A stretch of DNA of 48,956 bases from an uncultured Pelagibacteraceae bacterium (GCA_902590285.1 CACIWE010000004.1:1-48956); one strand, 5' to 3'; positions 1-10,455 are shown, counted from the first letter of the stretch. A program made the numbers and translations. The notes: generated from the letters alone by a model not told the origin.

Positions 1-1311
1 ATGATGAATAAATATTTTGAGTATAGAAAACACAAAACAAATTTTAGAACTGAAGTAATCGCTGGTGTAACGACTTTCCTTACAATGGCATACATCATGT
101 TCTTAAATCCTTTTATTCTCTCTGGTGAGTTTGCTGGAGCAGAAAAAGGTTTTTTTGATTTTGGAGCAGTATTCACTGCAACAATTTTAGCGACCGCTGT
201 AGCTTGTTTTATCATGGCATTCCATGGAAAAACTTGGCCGGTTGGATTAGCTCCAGGAATGGGTATCAATGCATTTGTTGCCTACGGCGTTGTTGCTGGA
301 CAAGGTTATACACCCCAAGCTGCATTGGGTGCTGTTCTTGTTGCTGGTGTAATCTTCTTAGCAATATCATTAACTCCAATCAGAGCATGGTTAATTAATT
401 CGATTCCAAAAAGTTTAAAACTTGGAATTGGTGCTGGTATTGGATTATTCTTAGCAATTATCGGTCTGGAGATTATGGGAGTAGTTGGTGATCACCCTGT
501 AACATTAGTTACATTAGGTGACATTAAAAATCCTTTAGTGCTTTTAGCATGTGCAACCTTTGTGTTCATGATTGTATTAGAGAAAATGAAAGTAAAAGGA
601 AATATTATAATAGGTATTTTACTTTTTAGTATCATTGCATGGGCGACCGGTTTAGCTAAATTTAATGGAGTAGTTGGATCAATCCCTCCAATGACTTATT
701 TGTTTGAGTTTGATTTAAAAGCTGCATTCACTGCCGGTATGGCTTCAATTGTTTTCACTTTATTATTTATTGACTTTTTTGATACAGCAGGAACATTAAC
801 TTCAGTGGCTAATGTTGCAGGAAAAGTTGATAAAAAAGGTAAAGTACAAGACATAGATAAAGCAATGCTATCAGACAGTGTTGGTACAGTTGCAGGAGCT
901 ATGATGGGTACAACGACTGTAACAAGTTATGTAGAATCTGGTTCTGGTGTGAAAGCTGGTGGAAGAACAGGAATGACTTCTTTAGTCATTGGTGTTTTAT
1001 TCTTGGCTTGTTTATTCTTTGCACCCTTAGCAACAAGCTTACCAAAAGAAATAGATGGAGCAGCTTTACTTTATGTTGCAATTTTATTTGTAAGAAATAT
1101 TACCGATATAGATTGGAACGATATAGCTGAGTCTGGTCCAGCTGTGCTTGCTATGATAGTTATGCCGCTTACTTACAGTATTAGTAACGGTATCGCTTTA
1201 GCATTCATCGCTTATGCACTAATAAGAATTTTTACTGGTAAATTTGGTAAGACTTCGCCTGCAATTTGGGTAATTGCAGCAGCTAGTGTATTAAGTTTTT
1301 ACGTAGGTTAA
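1..1311 (+). CDS. NCS2-family purine (guanine/hypoxanthine) permease, AzgA/PbuG-like
   Basis: ORF of 436 aa; N-terminal FRTEVIAGVTTFLTMAYIMFLNP, GLAPGMGINAF and FFDTAGTL motifs typical of AzgA-type NCS2 permeases. ORF begins at the window edge. Confidence 0.9.
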   Translation: MMNKYFEYRKHKTNFRTEVIAGVTTFLTMAYIMFLNPFILSGEFAGAEKGFFDFGAVFTATILATAVACFIMAFHGKTWPVGLAPGMGINAFVAYGVVAGQGYTPQAALGAVLVAGVIFLAISLTPIRAWLINSIPKSLKLGIGAGIGLFLAIIGLEIMGVVGDHPVTLVTLGDIKNPLVLLACATFVFMIVLEKMKVKGNIIIGILLFSIIAWATGLAKFNGVVGSIPPMTYLFEFDLKAAFTAGMASIVFTLLFIDFFDTAGTLTSVANVAGKVDKKGKVQDIDKAMLSDSVGTVAGAMMGTTTVTSYVESGSGVKAGGRTGMTSLVIGVLFLACLFFAPLATSLPKEIDGAALLYVAILFVRNITDIDWNDIAESGPAVLAMIVMPLTYSISNGIALAFIAYALIRIFTGKFGKTSPAIWVIAAASVLSFYVG

Positions 1312-1319
1312 TGATTTTA

Positions 1320-1343
1320 GGGCCAGTTTATGCTGGCCCTTTA
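1320..1343 (+). terminator. Rho-independent-like hairpin between convergent genes
   Basis: Perfect 7-bp stem GGGCCAG (1320-1326) / CTGGCCC (1333-1339) with loop TTTATG, followed by TTT, directly after the permease stop codon. Confidence 0.7.
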
Positions 1344-1868
1344 ACTTCCTTGATGTTTTTTAATTAAATCCTCTACTCTTACTTCCTCATAATGCTCAAA
1401 AGGCTGAACAATCCAAGGATTGCTATTTAATTTCTGAGCACAATAATCAGGCTCAAATGTTGAGTCTTTCTTTTTCCAGAGAACAGCAGTCTTTATTGAT
1501 TTTATTTTTCCTTGCAAAGGAGGGTATTTTTTAAGCCAATCAATACTTTTATTTAAAGTTACTCCAGTATCAGATAGGTCATCACACAATAGAATATTTC
1601 CTTTCATCTCTTGAACTGTGGAGCTCATTTCTCTTGAAAAAACCAGCTCGCCTTGTTGATCCTCAGTTCCTTCTCCAGAATAGGACTCTACAGCTAAATA
1701 AGCACATTTAAGTTTAAATACTCTGCTCAGTACGTCTATGATGGGAGCTCCACCTCTCATTATGCCAATTAACATGTTAGGTTTAAATCCACTTTGGTGG
1801 ATTTGTATTGCAAGTTTTTCTACGATAAGATTATATTCTTTCCAATCAATGATAAGTTTATCTGCCAT
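1341..1868 (-). CDS. Purine phosphoribosyltransferase (xanthine/hypoxanthine type)
   Basis: PRPP-binding motif LLCDDLSDTGVTL and MIGIMRGGAPIIDVLSR; 175 aa; adjacent to a purine permease. Confidence 0.8.
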   Translation of the reverse strand: MADKLIIDWKEYNLIVEKLAIQIHQSGFKPNMLIGIMRGGAPIIDVLSRVFKLKCAYLAVESYSGEGTEDQQGELVFSREMSSTVQEMKGNILLCDDLSDTGVTLNKSIDWLKKYPPLQGKIKSIKTAVLWKKKDSTFEPDYCAQKLNSNPWIVQPFEHYEEVRVEDLIKKHQGS

Positions 1869-1901
1869 GAAAAAAGTTAGTTTATTTTTAAGGAGTTGTA
1901 A

Positions 1902-2189
1902 ATGAAAGGTTACGTAGTTTGTGTTTATAAAAATATAACTAATGAGGAAAAGCTTAAAGAATATGCCGTAAAAGCTAGAATCGCAGTTGAAAAATATAAA
2001 GGCAAATTTCTAATCAGGGGAGGAAAAGCTACTGCTAACGAAGGTGAAAGTTCGCCTAGGACTGTCGTAATCGAGTTTCCCTCTTACGATGAAGCAAATT
2101 TATTTTACAAATCAAAAGAATATCAAGAAGCACATGAAATTTTAAAAGGTCACGCTATAAGACACCATCAAACTATTGAGGGTGCTTAA
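1902..2189 (+). CDS. DUF1330 family protein
   Basis: 95 aa; FLIRGGK, VVIEFPSYDEANLFYKSKEYQEAHEI pattern characteristic of DUF1330. Confidence 0.75.
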   Translation: MKGYVVCVYKNITNEEKLKEYAVKARIAVEKYKGKFLIRGGKATANEGESSPRTVVIEFPSYDEANLFYKSKEYQEAHEILKGHAIRHHQTIEGA

Positions 2190-2812
2190 TATTGTATTGG
2201 CTCGCTATCTATTGATCTCCATAAATACCAGGTCGCTACTGAACAATAGGGTGTAAATTTTTTATAAAGCTTATTAAGGAATATCTTTGGAGGAAAGTAT
2301 TTCTTATTATAATTATTTGAAATAGCTCTTAATAATCCTATATCTTGTAAAGGCCAAATATTTGGCCGATTAAATGTAAAAAGTAATATCATTTCTGCTG
2401 ACCACCTTCCTATTTGTCTTAGATCAGATAAATATTCTATAGCTTCTTCATCAGTCATTTTTTTTATTAAGCTGGGCTTAAAAGTTTTATTTAAAGTTTT
2501 TTTGGCTAAATCTTTTATACCTTTAACCTTTTGTTTACTAAGGCCACAACTTTTTAAATTACTAAATGATAATTTGCTCACAGTTCTTGCATTTATTTTG
2601 TTTTTACATTTCTTTTTAAATCTTAAAAAAACTGAGTTTGCAGCCGCAACACTGATTTGTTGACCAATAATACTTTTACATAATGAGAAAAAAACATCAT
2701 TGCGAGTCACCAGACTTCCATCTTTATAGTTGTTTATTAGCTTTTTCATCACTTTATCTTTCTTCGATAAAATTTTCTTAGCTCTTGCCCAATATTTAGG
2801 AGGCTTGCTCAT
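2186..2812 (-). CDS. DNA-3-methyladenine glycosylase II-like (HhH-GPD family)
   Basis: 208 aa; SIIGQQISVAAA, LRQIGRWSAEMILLFTFNRPNIWPLQDIGLLRAI (HhH-GPD motif with catalytic Asp). Confidence 0.85.
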   Translation of the reverse strand: MSKPPKYWARAKKILSKKDKVMKKLINNYKDGSLVTRNDVFFSLCKSIIGQQISVAAANSVFLRFKKKCKNKINARTVSKLSFSNLKSCGLSKQKVKGIKDLAKKTLNKTFKPSLIKKMTDEEAIEYLSDLRQIGRWSAEMILLFTFNRPNIWPLQDIGLLRAISNNYNKKYFPPKIFLNKLYKKFTPYCSVATWYLWRSIDSEPIQY

Positions 2813-3690
2813 GTTCTGGGAGCAATGATTTGTTTCTTTAATTTATTCTCTCTCATAAAAATTATTAAAGAACTAGCAATGACTAAGGAGGCACCGAGCA
2901 ATGTTAAAATTTTTGGAACTTCGCTCCAGATAAAATATCCAAAAATAATTGCAAAAACTAAACTCAAATATTTAATCGGAGTTACAAGTGACGCTTCTGC
3001 TAATCTATAACTTTGAGTTAATAATAAATTGGCTACACTCCCGCATAAACCAAGAACAAAAAATAAAACAAAATCTATGAAAGTTGGCATTATCCAATCA
3101 CTAAAGAAAATTGTTCCTAAACCCAAAAGAGAGCAAAGTAATGTAAAATAAAATGCAATTGTATAATTGGCTTCTGTTTTAGATAAAGATCTGACGCTAA
3201 TAGCTACACAGGCAAAAAATATACAAAATACAATTGGCGTAATGTAATAATAATTTACATCTATAAACGCTGGTTGAACAATTAATAGCATTCCAACAAA
3301 ACCAAGGAATACAGCCGACCATCTTTTTATTCCAACCTTTTCAGATAAAAAAAAGATTGATGCTATTGTAACGAATATTGGTCCGCCAAATGTTAATGAA
3401 ACTACATCGGCTAGTGGTAATTCTCTTAGTCCCAAAAATAATGCAATTATTGCTAGAGCTCCACTTATAGCTCTGAAAGCATGAAGACCAGGACGTGAAG
3501 TTTTGTAAAAGGAAAATATTTTATCTTTTGGTATGATAAAAAATATCGGAATAAATCCTATAAAAAATCTTAAAAAAAGAACTTGGCCTACTGGATAATA
3601 ATCTAACCATTTTACACAGATGTCCATAATAGAGAAGCAGATTACACTTCCTACCATGTACAATACGCCTATTTGATTTTGTGTTAACAA
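2809..3690 (-). CDS. EamA/DMT-superfamily transporter
   Basis: 293 aa multi-TM protein with two EamA-like halves (FRAISGALAIIALFLGLRELPLADVVSLTFGGPIFVTI). Confidence 0.85.
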   Translation of the reverse strand: MLTQNQIGVLYMVGSVICFSIMDICVKWLDYYPVGQVLFLRFFIGFIPIFFIIPKDKIFSFYKTSRPGLHAFRAISGALAIIALFLGLRELPLADVVSLTFGGPIFVTIASIFFLSEKVGIKRWSAVFLGFVGMLLIVQPAFIDVNYYYITPIVFCIFFACVAISVRSLSKTEANYTIAFYFTLLCSLLGLGTIFFSDWIMPTFIDFVLFFVLGLCGSVANLLLTQSYRLAEASLVTPIKYLSLVFAIIFGYFIWSEVPKILTLLGASLVIASSLIIFMRENKLKKQIIAPRT

Positions 3691-3729
3691 TTTACTATCC
3701 TTTCTTCTTCAAAATATATTAAATAACTT

Positions 3730-4176
3730 ATGCAGAAATGTACACTTGCACTTGGATGTTTTTGGAAACCTGAGGAAAACTTTAAAAACAAACCAGGCAT
3801 ATTAAAAACTGAAGTAGGTTACGCAGGAGGAAGTAGCGCAAAAACAACCTACGAAGAAGTATGCACAGGAAACACTGGACATGCTGAAGTTGTAAGGCTT
3901 ACTTTTGATGAAAATAAAATTTCGTTCAGAAAAATATTAGATTTATTTTTTAAAATGCACGATCCAACACAAAAAGATATGCAATTTCCAGACGTCGGAA
4001 CTCAATATAGAAGTGAAATCTTTTATGAGGATGAAATACAGAAACAAGAAGCTTTGGAAGTTTTAAAAGAATTTAACGAAAAATTAGATGGTAAAATTCA
4101 GACGAATATATCAAAAATTAAAAACTATAGTAAAGCTGAAGAATATCATCAAAAATATATCGAAAAAAACCGATAA
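3730..4176 (+). CDS. msrA: Peptide-methionine (S)-S-oxide reductase
   Basis: ALGCFWKPEENF active site, VGYAGG, YEEVCTGNTGHAEVVRLTFD, FFKMHDPTQ. Confidence 0.92.
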   Translation: MQKCTLALGCFWKPEENFKNKPGILKTEVGYAGGSSAKTTYEEVCTGNTGHAEVVRLTFDENKISFRKILDLFFKMHDPTQKDMQFPDVGTQYRSEIFYEDEIQKQEALEVLKEFNEKLDGKIQTNISKIKNYSKAEEYHQKYIEKNR

Positions 4177-4988
4177 TGAAGCAATTGGTAACTACAGACT
4201 GGTTGGATAAGAATATTGAAAAAGTAAAAATTTTAGATGCTAGCTGGCATCTTCCAAATGCTAATAGAAATTCATTTGAAGAGTATAAAACAGAACATAT
4301 TGTTAGCTCTTTATTCTTTGATATTGATAAAAATTCAAACCAAAAAACTAATCTTCCACATATGCTTCCGTCGAAAAAAGATTGGGAAATGATTGTATCT
4401 GGTTTAGGAATATCTAATTCAGATCACGTAATTGTCTATGACAACTCAGATGTTTTTAGTTCGTGTAGGGTTTGGTACACTTTTTTATATTTTGGCCATG
4501 ACCCAAAACTCATCTCAGTATTAGATGGAGGTTTTAAAAAATGGACAGATGAAAAACGTCCCACTACAAAAGAAATAGTTGGCGCTATTAGATCTAAATA
4601 TATTGCAGCTGAAATTAAATCTCTTGTAATAAATAAAGATGAAGTAAATAAAAATATTACTAATAATAAATTTCAATTGCTAGACGCCAGAGGAGAACAA
4701 AGATTTTTAGGTTTACAGCCTGAACCTCGAAAAGAACTTAAAAGTGGAAACATCAAAGGATCAATTAACCTGCCGTTTCAAATACTTTTAAGAGAAGATA
4801 GAACTTTAAAAAAAAAAGAGGATTTAATTGAGATTTTCAAATCAAAAAAAGTATCAATTGAAAAAGAAATGGCTTTTACATGTGGTTCTGGAGTTACAGC
4901 ATGCATTTTAGGTCTAGCTAATTCTATTATAAGTGGTAAAAAACCTATTATCTATGACGGTTCATGGGCAGAGTACGGATTAGATTAA
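4176..4988 (+). CDS. sseA: Thiosulfate/3-mercaptopyruvate sulfurtransferase (tandem rhodanese)
   Basis: Two rhodanese domains; C-terminal active site TCGSGVTACIL and YDGSWAEYG. Confidence 0.88.
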   Translation: MKQLVTTDWLDKNIEKVKILDASWHLPNANRNSFEEYKTEHIVSSLFFDIDKNSNQKTNLPHMLPSKKDWEMIVSGLGISNSDHVIVYDNSDVFSSCRVWYTFLYFGHDPKLISVLDGGFKKWTDEKRPTTKEIVGAIRSKYIAAEIKSLVINKDEVNKNITNNKFQLLDARGEQRFLGLQPEPRKELKSGNIKGSINLPFQILLREDRTLKKKEDLIEIFKSKKVSIEKEMAFTCGSGVTACILGLANSIISGKKPIIYDGSWAEYGLD

Positions 4989-4996
4989 AAAAAAAT

Positions 4997-5869
4997 ATGA
5001 AAACTTCATCAAAAATTAAAACTTTTCTAATAATTTTTTTTATAGCTATTTTTGCAATCATAACAGCAAGGCACTTTATAGGTCTTCATTTTAAAAAAAA
5101 ATTTAGCGTGAGACCAGCCCCAGGTGTAATCGTTTCTACAGTTGAAAAATCGCTTTTTTATAAAAGTATTGAAACTTTTGGTACTGCAATAGCTCAGAGC
5201 TCAAAAGCCTATAGAGTTCAAGCAAGTAATATCAATGGAAAGCTTAATCTAGAAAATAGATTCGTTAAAAAAGGAGAAAAAATACTTACATTAAAAGATG
5301 GAGAAAGCTTAATAGCAGATTTTGCTGGCAAGGTAGGGAAGAGGGAAATAGCTCAAGGTGTCTTAGGTTCAGAAAGTCTAATTATTACACTTGATGATCT
5401 TAAAAAAATTGTAATAGATATTAAAGTCCCTGAAAATTATGTAGGTGTTCTTAAAACAGGGCTAAAAGCTGAGGTTACAAGTTCTGCTTATAAAAAAGTT
5501 TTTAAGGGTAAAATAGAAACAATAAGTTCTCGAATTGACCCTTCTACTAGATCAATTCTTTCAAGAATAATAGTCGATAATTCGAATTTTGAAATTATTC
5601 CAGGTCAACTAATGACTGTAAAAATTATCTATGAAGAAAAAAACCAAATCGGTGTACCGGAAAGTGCTGTAACAATTCAGGGGAATACAGCGTTTGTTTA
5701 TACTGTAAATGATAACACCGCTGAAAAAAGGAATATTGAAATTGGTAAAAGAAATTTTGGTAAAGTTTCGGTTATATCTGGATTAAATGAAGGTGATATT
5801 GTGATTAGTGAGGGTGTTTCTAAAGTAAGAGATAAGGGTAAAATAAAAATTATTACATCAGCCAAATAA
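4997..5869 (+). CDS. RND efflux periplasmic adaptor subunit (MFP)
   Basis: ORF opens at 4964, but the likely start is M at 4997 (MKTSSKIKTFLIIFFIAIF signal/anchor). MFP barrel motifs (SSRIDPSTRSILSRIIVDN, GQLMTVKI). Followed directly by the RND pump. Confidence 0.85.
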   Translation: MKTSSKIKTFLIIFFIAIFAIITARHFIGLHFKKKFSVRPAPGVIVSTVEKSLFYKSIETFGTAIAQSSKAYRVQASNINGKLNLENRFVKKGEKILTLKDGESLIADFAGKVGKREIAQGVLGSESLIITLDDLKKIVIDIKVPENYVGVLKTGLKAEVTSSAYKKVFKGKIETISSRIDPSTRSILSRIIVDNSNFEIIPGQLMTVKIIYEEKNQIGVPESAVTIQGNTAFVYTVNDNTAEKRNIEIGKRNFGKVSVISGLNEGDIVISEGVSKVRDKGKIKIITSAK

Positions 5870-8800
5870 ATGTTTTTAACTGACCTTTCAATCAAAAGAC
5901 CTGTTGTAGCCTCAGTAATGAGTTTGGTTTTAGTTATATTTGGTCTAGTTACTTTTCAAGAGATACCAACAGACGAATTGCCTGATGTGCAGCCACCAGT
6001 TGTTACAATTCAAACTGAATATAGAGGAGCTTCAGCTGAAATAGTTGACACACAAATTACACAAAAAATTGAAGACTTTGTTGGAGGAACTCCAGGATTG
6101 GAGACTATTGACTCTTTCAGCGAAGATGAAAGTTCAAGAATTACTCTAACTTTTGAAACTGATTTAGATTTAGATGATGTTGCTAACGATGTTAGAAGTT
6201 CTGTGTCTCGAGTTTTAGATAACTTACCAGAGGGAGCTGAACAACCAGAAATATTTAAACAAAGTGCAGGTATGCGTACAACAATGTGGTTATCTTTTAA
6301 TTCTGAAACTATGTCTGACTTGGAGCTAACTGACTACGCAGATAGGTATTTAACGGATACATTTTCTACAGTTGATGGAGTAGGTCGAGTTAGACTTGGT
6401 GGTCAAAGAGAATTATCACTAAGAATTTGGTTGGACCCTATTGCACTTGCTGCAAGAGATTTAACCACTGAAGAAGTTGAAAATGTACTAAGAAAAGAAA
6501 ATGTAGAATTTCCAGCAGGGAGAATAGAATCAAAAGATATTGATCTTACTATTAAGTTAAATAAAGCCTACAGTAATTTAGAAAATTATAAAAATTTACC
6601 TCTTAAAAGAGCAGCTGACGGATCAATTATTACACTTTCTGATGTAGCAAGAGTAGAGCTTGGTGCAGAGTCCACACGTACTTTATTTAAAGGAAACGGA
6701 AAGCAAGTGGTAGGAATAGGAATTTACCAACAATCAGATGCTAACACTATTGCTGTTGCTGATGGAATTAAAAAGAAAATTAAAGAGCTCAAACCTAGCT
6801 TGCCCCCGAATACAACTTTAGAAGTTTCATTTGATAGAAGTAATTATATTAAAGCTGCAATTAAAGAAGTTTATAAAACTCTTTTTATTGCTTTAATTTT
6901 AGTAACAATAATTATTTACCTTTTTTTGGGAAATATAAGAGCCCTGGTGGTTCCTCTGGTAGCTTTACCTGTTTCATTAATTTCAACTTTTTTAGCAATT
7001 TATATTTTTGATTTTTCAATCAACCTCTTTACTCTTATGGCTTTAGTGTTGGCCATTGGAATTGTTGTAGATGATGCAATTGTAATGTTAGAAAACATAG
7101 TGAGAAGAATAGAGTTAGGAGACACCCCTCTTGTTGCAGCATTTAAAGGAGCTAAGCAAGTTTCATTCGCAATTATCGCTACAACAGTTGTTTTAGTTGC
7201 TGTCTTTGTTCCCTTAATTTTTATTAAAGGAATTACAGGTGTACTATTTACACAAACTGCAATCACACTTGCAGCCGCTGTCATTATATCAAGTTTCGTG
7301 GCTTTATCTTTGAGTCCAATGTTGGCGAGTAAATTTCTTAAGCAAAATATGAATAAGTCAAAAATAGTTTTTAAATTTGAGAAATTTTTAAAGAATTTAA
7401 CTTATTTATATAAAGTATCTTTGCTAGGTTGGATCAAAAAAAGAACAACGATAACAATCTTTCTATTAGCCACATTAGCTTTAACTCTATTTTTTTTCAA
7501 TTTTACAAAAAAAGAATTAATTGCTCCTGAAGACAGAGGGGCGTTCTTTGTAATCGTAAAAGCGCCTCAAGGTTCCGGCTTTAATTTTACGAAGGATAGA
7601 GCTGAGGAAATTGAAGGTCTTTTATTACCTAATGTAGGTAAAGGTGAATACAGAAAATTGATTATGAGAGTGCCAGGGTTTGGTAAATCTGCAAAACAAG
7701 TAAATAGCGGTTTTATTATTGTACTGCTAGAGCCTTGGAAAAAAAGAGATCGTCACGGTGTTCAAATAATGAGAGAGTCTTTTGGGGAAATTTCAAAAGT
7801 ACCGGGTGTATTAGCTTTTCCAATTATGCCTCAAGGAATAAGAACAGGAGGAATTGAGAGCCCTGTGCAATTTGTTATTTTAGGGAATACGTACGATCAA
7901 CTTATTGAATGGAAAGAAATCATTAAAAAAGAGGCAAGAAAAAATTCAGGACTCACTTCGATAGAAGATGATTTCGATCTAAATAAGCCTCAATTAAATG
8001 TTAAAATTGATCAAAAGAAAGCTGCTGACCTTGGAGTTTCAACGGAGGATATAGGCAAAACCATCGAAACAATTTTCGGATCAAGAAGGGTTACAAATTT
8101 TACAAAAGACGGTAAAGAATATTCTATTATTCTCCAAGGAGATATTAAAGATAGACAGGAGCCTGATAGCATAAGTAAAGTTTTTGTAAGATCAAAGAAC
8201 AATAATAAACTTGTGTCGATCTCTAATCTAGTTGCATATGATGAGGAAGGTCAGTCACCTTTCCTTGCAAGATATAATAGGCAAAAGGCTGTAACTATTT
8301 CAGCAAGATTAGTTGGTGACTATTCACTAGATGAAGCGCTTAAATTTTTAGTCGGAGTAGTTGAGCAAAATACTCCTCAAGCCAAAATAGCTTACAAGGG
8401 TGAAAGCGAGGAATATAAAAAGACTAACACTGAATTGTATGTAATCTTTGCTCTTGCTTTGATAACTGCTTATCTCGCAATGAGCGCACAGTTTGAAAGT
8501 TGGAAACATCCATTTACAATCATGTTAACTGTGCCAATGGCTATACTTGGCGGTTTACTGGGTTTACTAGTGGTTGGTTCATCTCTAAATGTTTATAGTC
8601 AAATAGCTCTTATAATTCTCATAGGATTGTCCGCAAAAAATGGAATTCTAATTGTCGAATTTGCAAATCAATTAAGAAAGGAAGGTAAAAATATAGAAGT
8701 TGCTGTATTTGAAGCAGCAGCAATTAGATTAAGACCTATACTTATGACAAGTTTATCTACAATTATAGGAGTCTTACCTTTAATACTTGGAACAGGCCCG

Positions 8801-8965
8801 GGTGCAGCAAGTAGACTTACAGTAGGAATAACTATTTTTGGTGGAATGCTTTTTTCCACTTTCTTTACACTTTATGTAATTCCCACTATTTATACGATTG
8901 TCGGAAAGAATACTAAGAGAATTGATGCTGTTGAGATTGATCTGAATAAGCAACTTAAAAAATAA
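5870..8965 (+). CDS. RND-family efflux transporter permease (AcrB/MexF-like)
   Basis: 1031 aa; SIKRPVVASVMSLVLVIFG, VLAIGIVVDDAIVMLENI, two RND repeats. Confidence 0.93.
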   Translation: MFLTDLSIKRPVVASVMSLVLVIFGLVTFQEIPTDELPDVQPPVVTIQTEYRGASAEIVDTQITQKIEDFVGGTPGLETIDSFSEDESSRITLTFETDLDLDDVANDVRSSVSRVLDNLPEGAEQPEIFKQSAGMRTTMWLSFNSETMSDLELTDYADRYLTDTFSTVDGVGRVRLGGQRELSLRIWLDPIALAARDLTTEEVENVLRKENVEFPAGRIESKDIDLTIKLNKAYSNLENYKNLPLKRAADGSIITLSDVARVELGAESTRTLFKGNGKQVVGIGIYQQSDANTIAVADGIKKKIKELKPSLPPNTTLEVSFDRSNYIKAAIKEVYKTLFIALILVTIIIYLFLGNIRALVVPLVALPVSLISTFLAIYIFDFSINLFTLMALVLAIGIVVDDAIVMLENIVRRIELGDTPLVAAFKGAKQVSFAIIATTVVLVAVFVPLIFIKGITGVLFTQTAITLAAAVIISSFVALSLSPMLASKFLKQNMNKSKIVFKFEKFLKNLTYLYKVSLLGWIKKRTTITIFLLATLALTLFFFNFTKKELIAPEDRGAFFVIVKAPQGSGFNFTKDRAEEIEGLLLPNVGKGEYRKLIMRVPGFGKSAKQVNSGFIIVLLEPWKKRDRHGVQIMRESFGEISKVPGVLAFPIMPQGIRTGGIESPVQFVILGNTYDQLIEWKEIIKKEARKNSGLTSIEDDFDLNKPQLNVKIDQKKAADLGVSTEDIGKTIETIFGSRRVTNFTKDGKEYSIILQGDIKDRQEPDSISKVFVRSKNNNKLVSISNLVAYDEEGQSPFLARYNRQKAVTISARLVGDYSLDEALKFLVGVVEQNTPQAKIAYKGESEEYKKTNTELYVIFALALITAYLAMSAQFESWKHPFTIMLTVPMAILGGLLGLLVVGSSLNVYSQIALIILIGLSAKNGILIVEFANQLRKEGKNIEVAVFEAAAIRLRPILMTSLSTIIGVLPLILGTGPGAASRLTVGITIFGGMLFSTFFTLYVIPTIYTIVGKNTKRIDAVEIDLNKQLKK

Positions 8966-9554
8966 TATATTTATTTTTATCTAAATTTTTCTTACAAAGT
9001 GTTAATTGTTTTCTATATTTGTTTGCCATATCCTTAACTGATTTTGCATAGATAATAGCTTTCTTGTCTTTTGAATAATTTTTATAATCACCCCAGCCTT
9101 TATAATAAGCTAAATATTGCTTATATGGATCCTTCTTAGAAATTTTTAAAATCTTATTAGTTTTATGAATATACCAGCCAATAAAATCAACGGAGTCCTT
9201 AAATCTTGCTCTTGTTGCTAATGGGCTATTTGTTTCACGTTTATACTGTTCCCATGTTCCTTTTACTGCTTGTGAATAACCAAATGAACTTGAAGGTCTT
9301 TTGAAAGGAATAACTTTAAATAATTTTTTTCGTGGCGGCTTAGCTAACCAATTGAAATCACTTTCTTTTTTGACAAAGGCTAATTGTAAATGAATAGGCG
9401 CTCCCCATCTTTCATACGAAGCTTTTGTATGTTTATACCAAAGATATCTTTCCTCAAAAATTGCACAACTATTTTGCGTATTTTTTGGAATCGAAGAGCA
9501 TGCGCTAAGAATAAATAAAATTAGAATTAATATAATTTTTTTGAAATGAATCAC
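8955..9554 (-). CDS. Lipoprotein with lytic-transglycosylase (SLT-like) domain
   Basis: Lipobox ILFILSACSS; FVKKESDFNW, SSFGYSQAVKGTWEQYK typical of SLT domains. Confidence 0.78.
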   Translation of the reverse strand: MIHFKKIILILILFILSACSSIPKNTQNSCAIFEERYLWYKHTKASYERWGAPIHLQLAFVKKESDFNWLAKPPRKKLFKVIPFKRPSSSFGYSQAVKGTWEQYKRETNSPLATRARFKDSVDFIGWYIHKTNKILKISKKDPYKQYLAYYKGWGDYKNYSKDKKAIIYAKSVKDMANKYRKQLTLCKKNLDKNKYIIF

Positions 9555-9574
9555 TTTCTAATTTATACTAGAAA

Positions 9575-10078
9575 TTAATTAAGCTTTCTCCACTTTTCTG
9601 GCATCATAAAAGATCCTTCCCATACGCCGAGCTTATTTTCTTTTGCATATGCTTCATCTTTCACATAGTCTTTTGAATATCTTTTGTACGCTACCGCATT
9701 ACCGTTCCTCACCATCCATTTATTAAGATTAATTTTACCCTTAAAACAAGTGGCTAAAAATCTTTTGTACCTATCTTTTGATGAAGAGATGCATTTTATT
9801 TTTGAATTATCAATTTTATCTATTAATTTTTTTTTCGCTATAACGCCACATGAATAATTTTTACTAAATTCAAAACCGATTATTGCTGAAATTTTTAAAA
9901 ATGGCTTTTTACATTGTTGTTTGATTTCTGGAGCATCAATTCCTTCTAGTCTTATTTTTTTATTATTAATATGCACAGTATCGCCGTCAATTATTTTTGG
10001 CATTCCATAAATTTCTGTGCTATTTGACGTTTGAACTAAGAAGCACGTTATGATTAATATTAAAGATATTTTTGCCAT
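9575..10078 (-). CDS. Secreted thermonuclease-family (SNase-like) protein
   Basis: Signal peptide; KIIDGDTVHINNKKIRLEGIDAPEIKQ and KENKLGVWEGSFMMPEKWR. Confidence 0.88.
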   Translation of the reverse strand: MAKISLILIITCFLVQTSNSTEIYGMPKIIDGDTVHINNKKIRLEGIDAPEIKQQCKKPFLKISAIIGFEFSKNYSCGVIAKKKLIDKIDNSKIKCISSSKDRYKRFLATCFKGKINLNKWMVRNGNAVAYKRYSKDYVKDEAYAKENKLGVWEGSFMMPEKWRKLN

Positions 10079-10455
10079 TTTATAAAACTATTAAGTAATA
10101 AAATTATAACTACTCCAGTAAAATTAGCTATTAAATCATAAAATTCAAAAGCCCTATTAGGAATTATTAAGTGGGAAATTTCTAATACGCAGGAAATAAA
10201 TAAAATAAATCGATAATTAGTTAAAATATTTTTAACTCTTAATCTTACTGTCATGGCTAATATAGTAATATAAGAAAAAAAAATTAAATGGTTAATTGAT
10301 GTACCAATTGGATTAGATATTAAATTTGGTTGTTGGCCTAAGTTTCCATAAAAGAGATAACCTATTAAACTTCCAGGAAATAAATACAGAATGAGTAAAA
10401 CTAATAATGAAAAATAGTAAACATGCTCTGTTAATTTGAATATAGTATTTTTCAT
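10060..10455 (-). CDS. VanZ-like family membrane protein
   Basis: ORF opens at 10515, but the likely start is MKNTIFKLTEH at 10455. VanZ pattern EISHLIIPNRAFEFYDLIANFTGVVI. Confidence 0.65.
   Translation of the reverse strand: MKNTIFKLTEHVYYFSLLVLLILYLFPGSLIGYLFYGNLGQQPNLISNPIGTSINHLIFFSYITILAMTVRLRVKNILTNYRFILFISCVLEISHLIIPNRAFEFYDLIANFTGVVIILLLNSFIKWQKYL

Noticed and set aside
204-398. 64-aa ORF overlapping the permease in another frame
   Set aside because: Low-complexity Cys/Trp-rich translation fully inside a well-supported CDS; chance overlap.
7000-7284. 94-aa antisense ORF within the RND pump
   Set aside because: Antisense shadow of a conserved CDS, no recognisable domain. The same reasoning applies to the other antisense ORFs inside polA, ubiB, coaBC, katG, pnp and infB.
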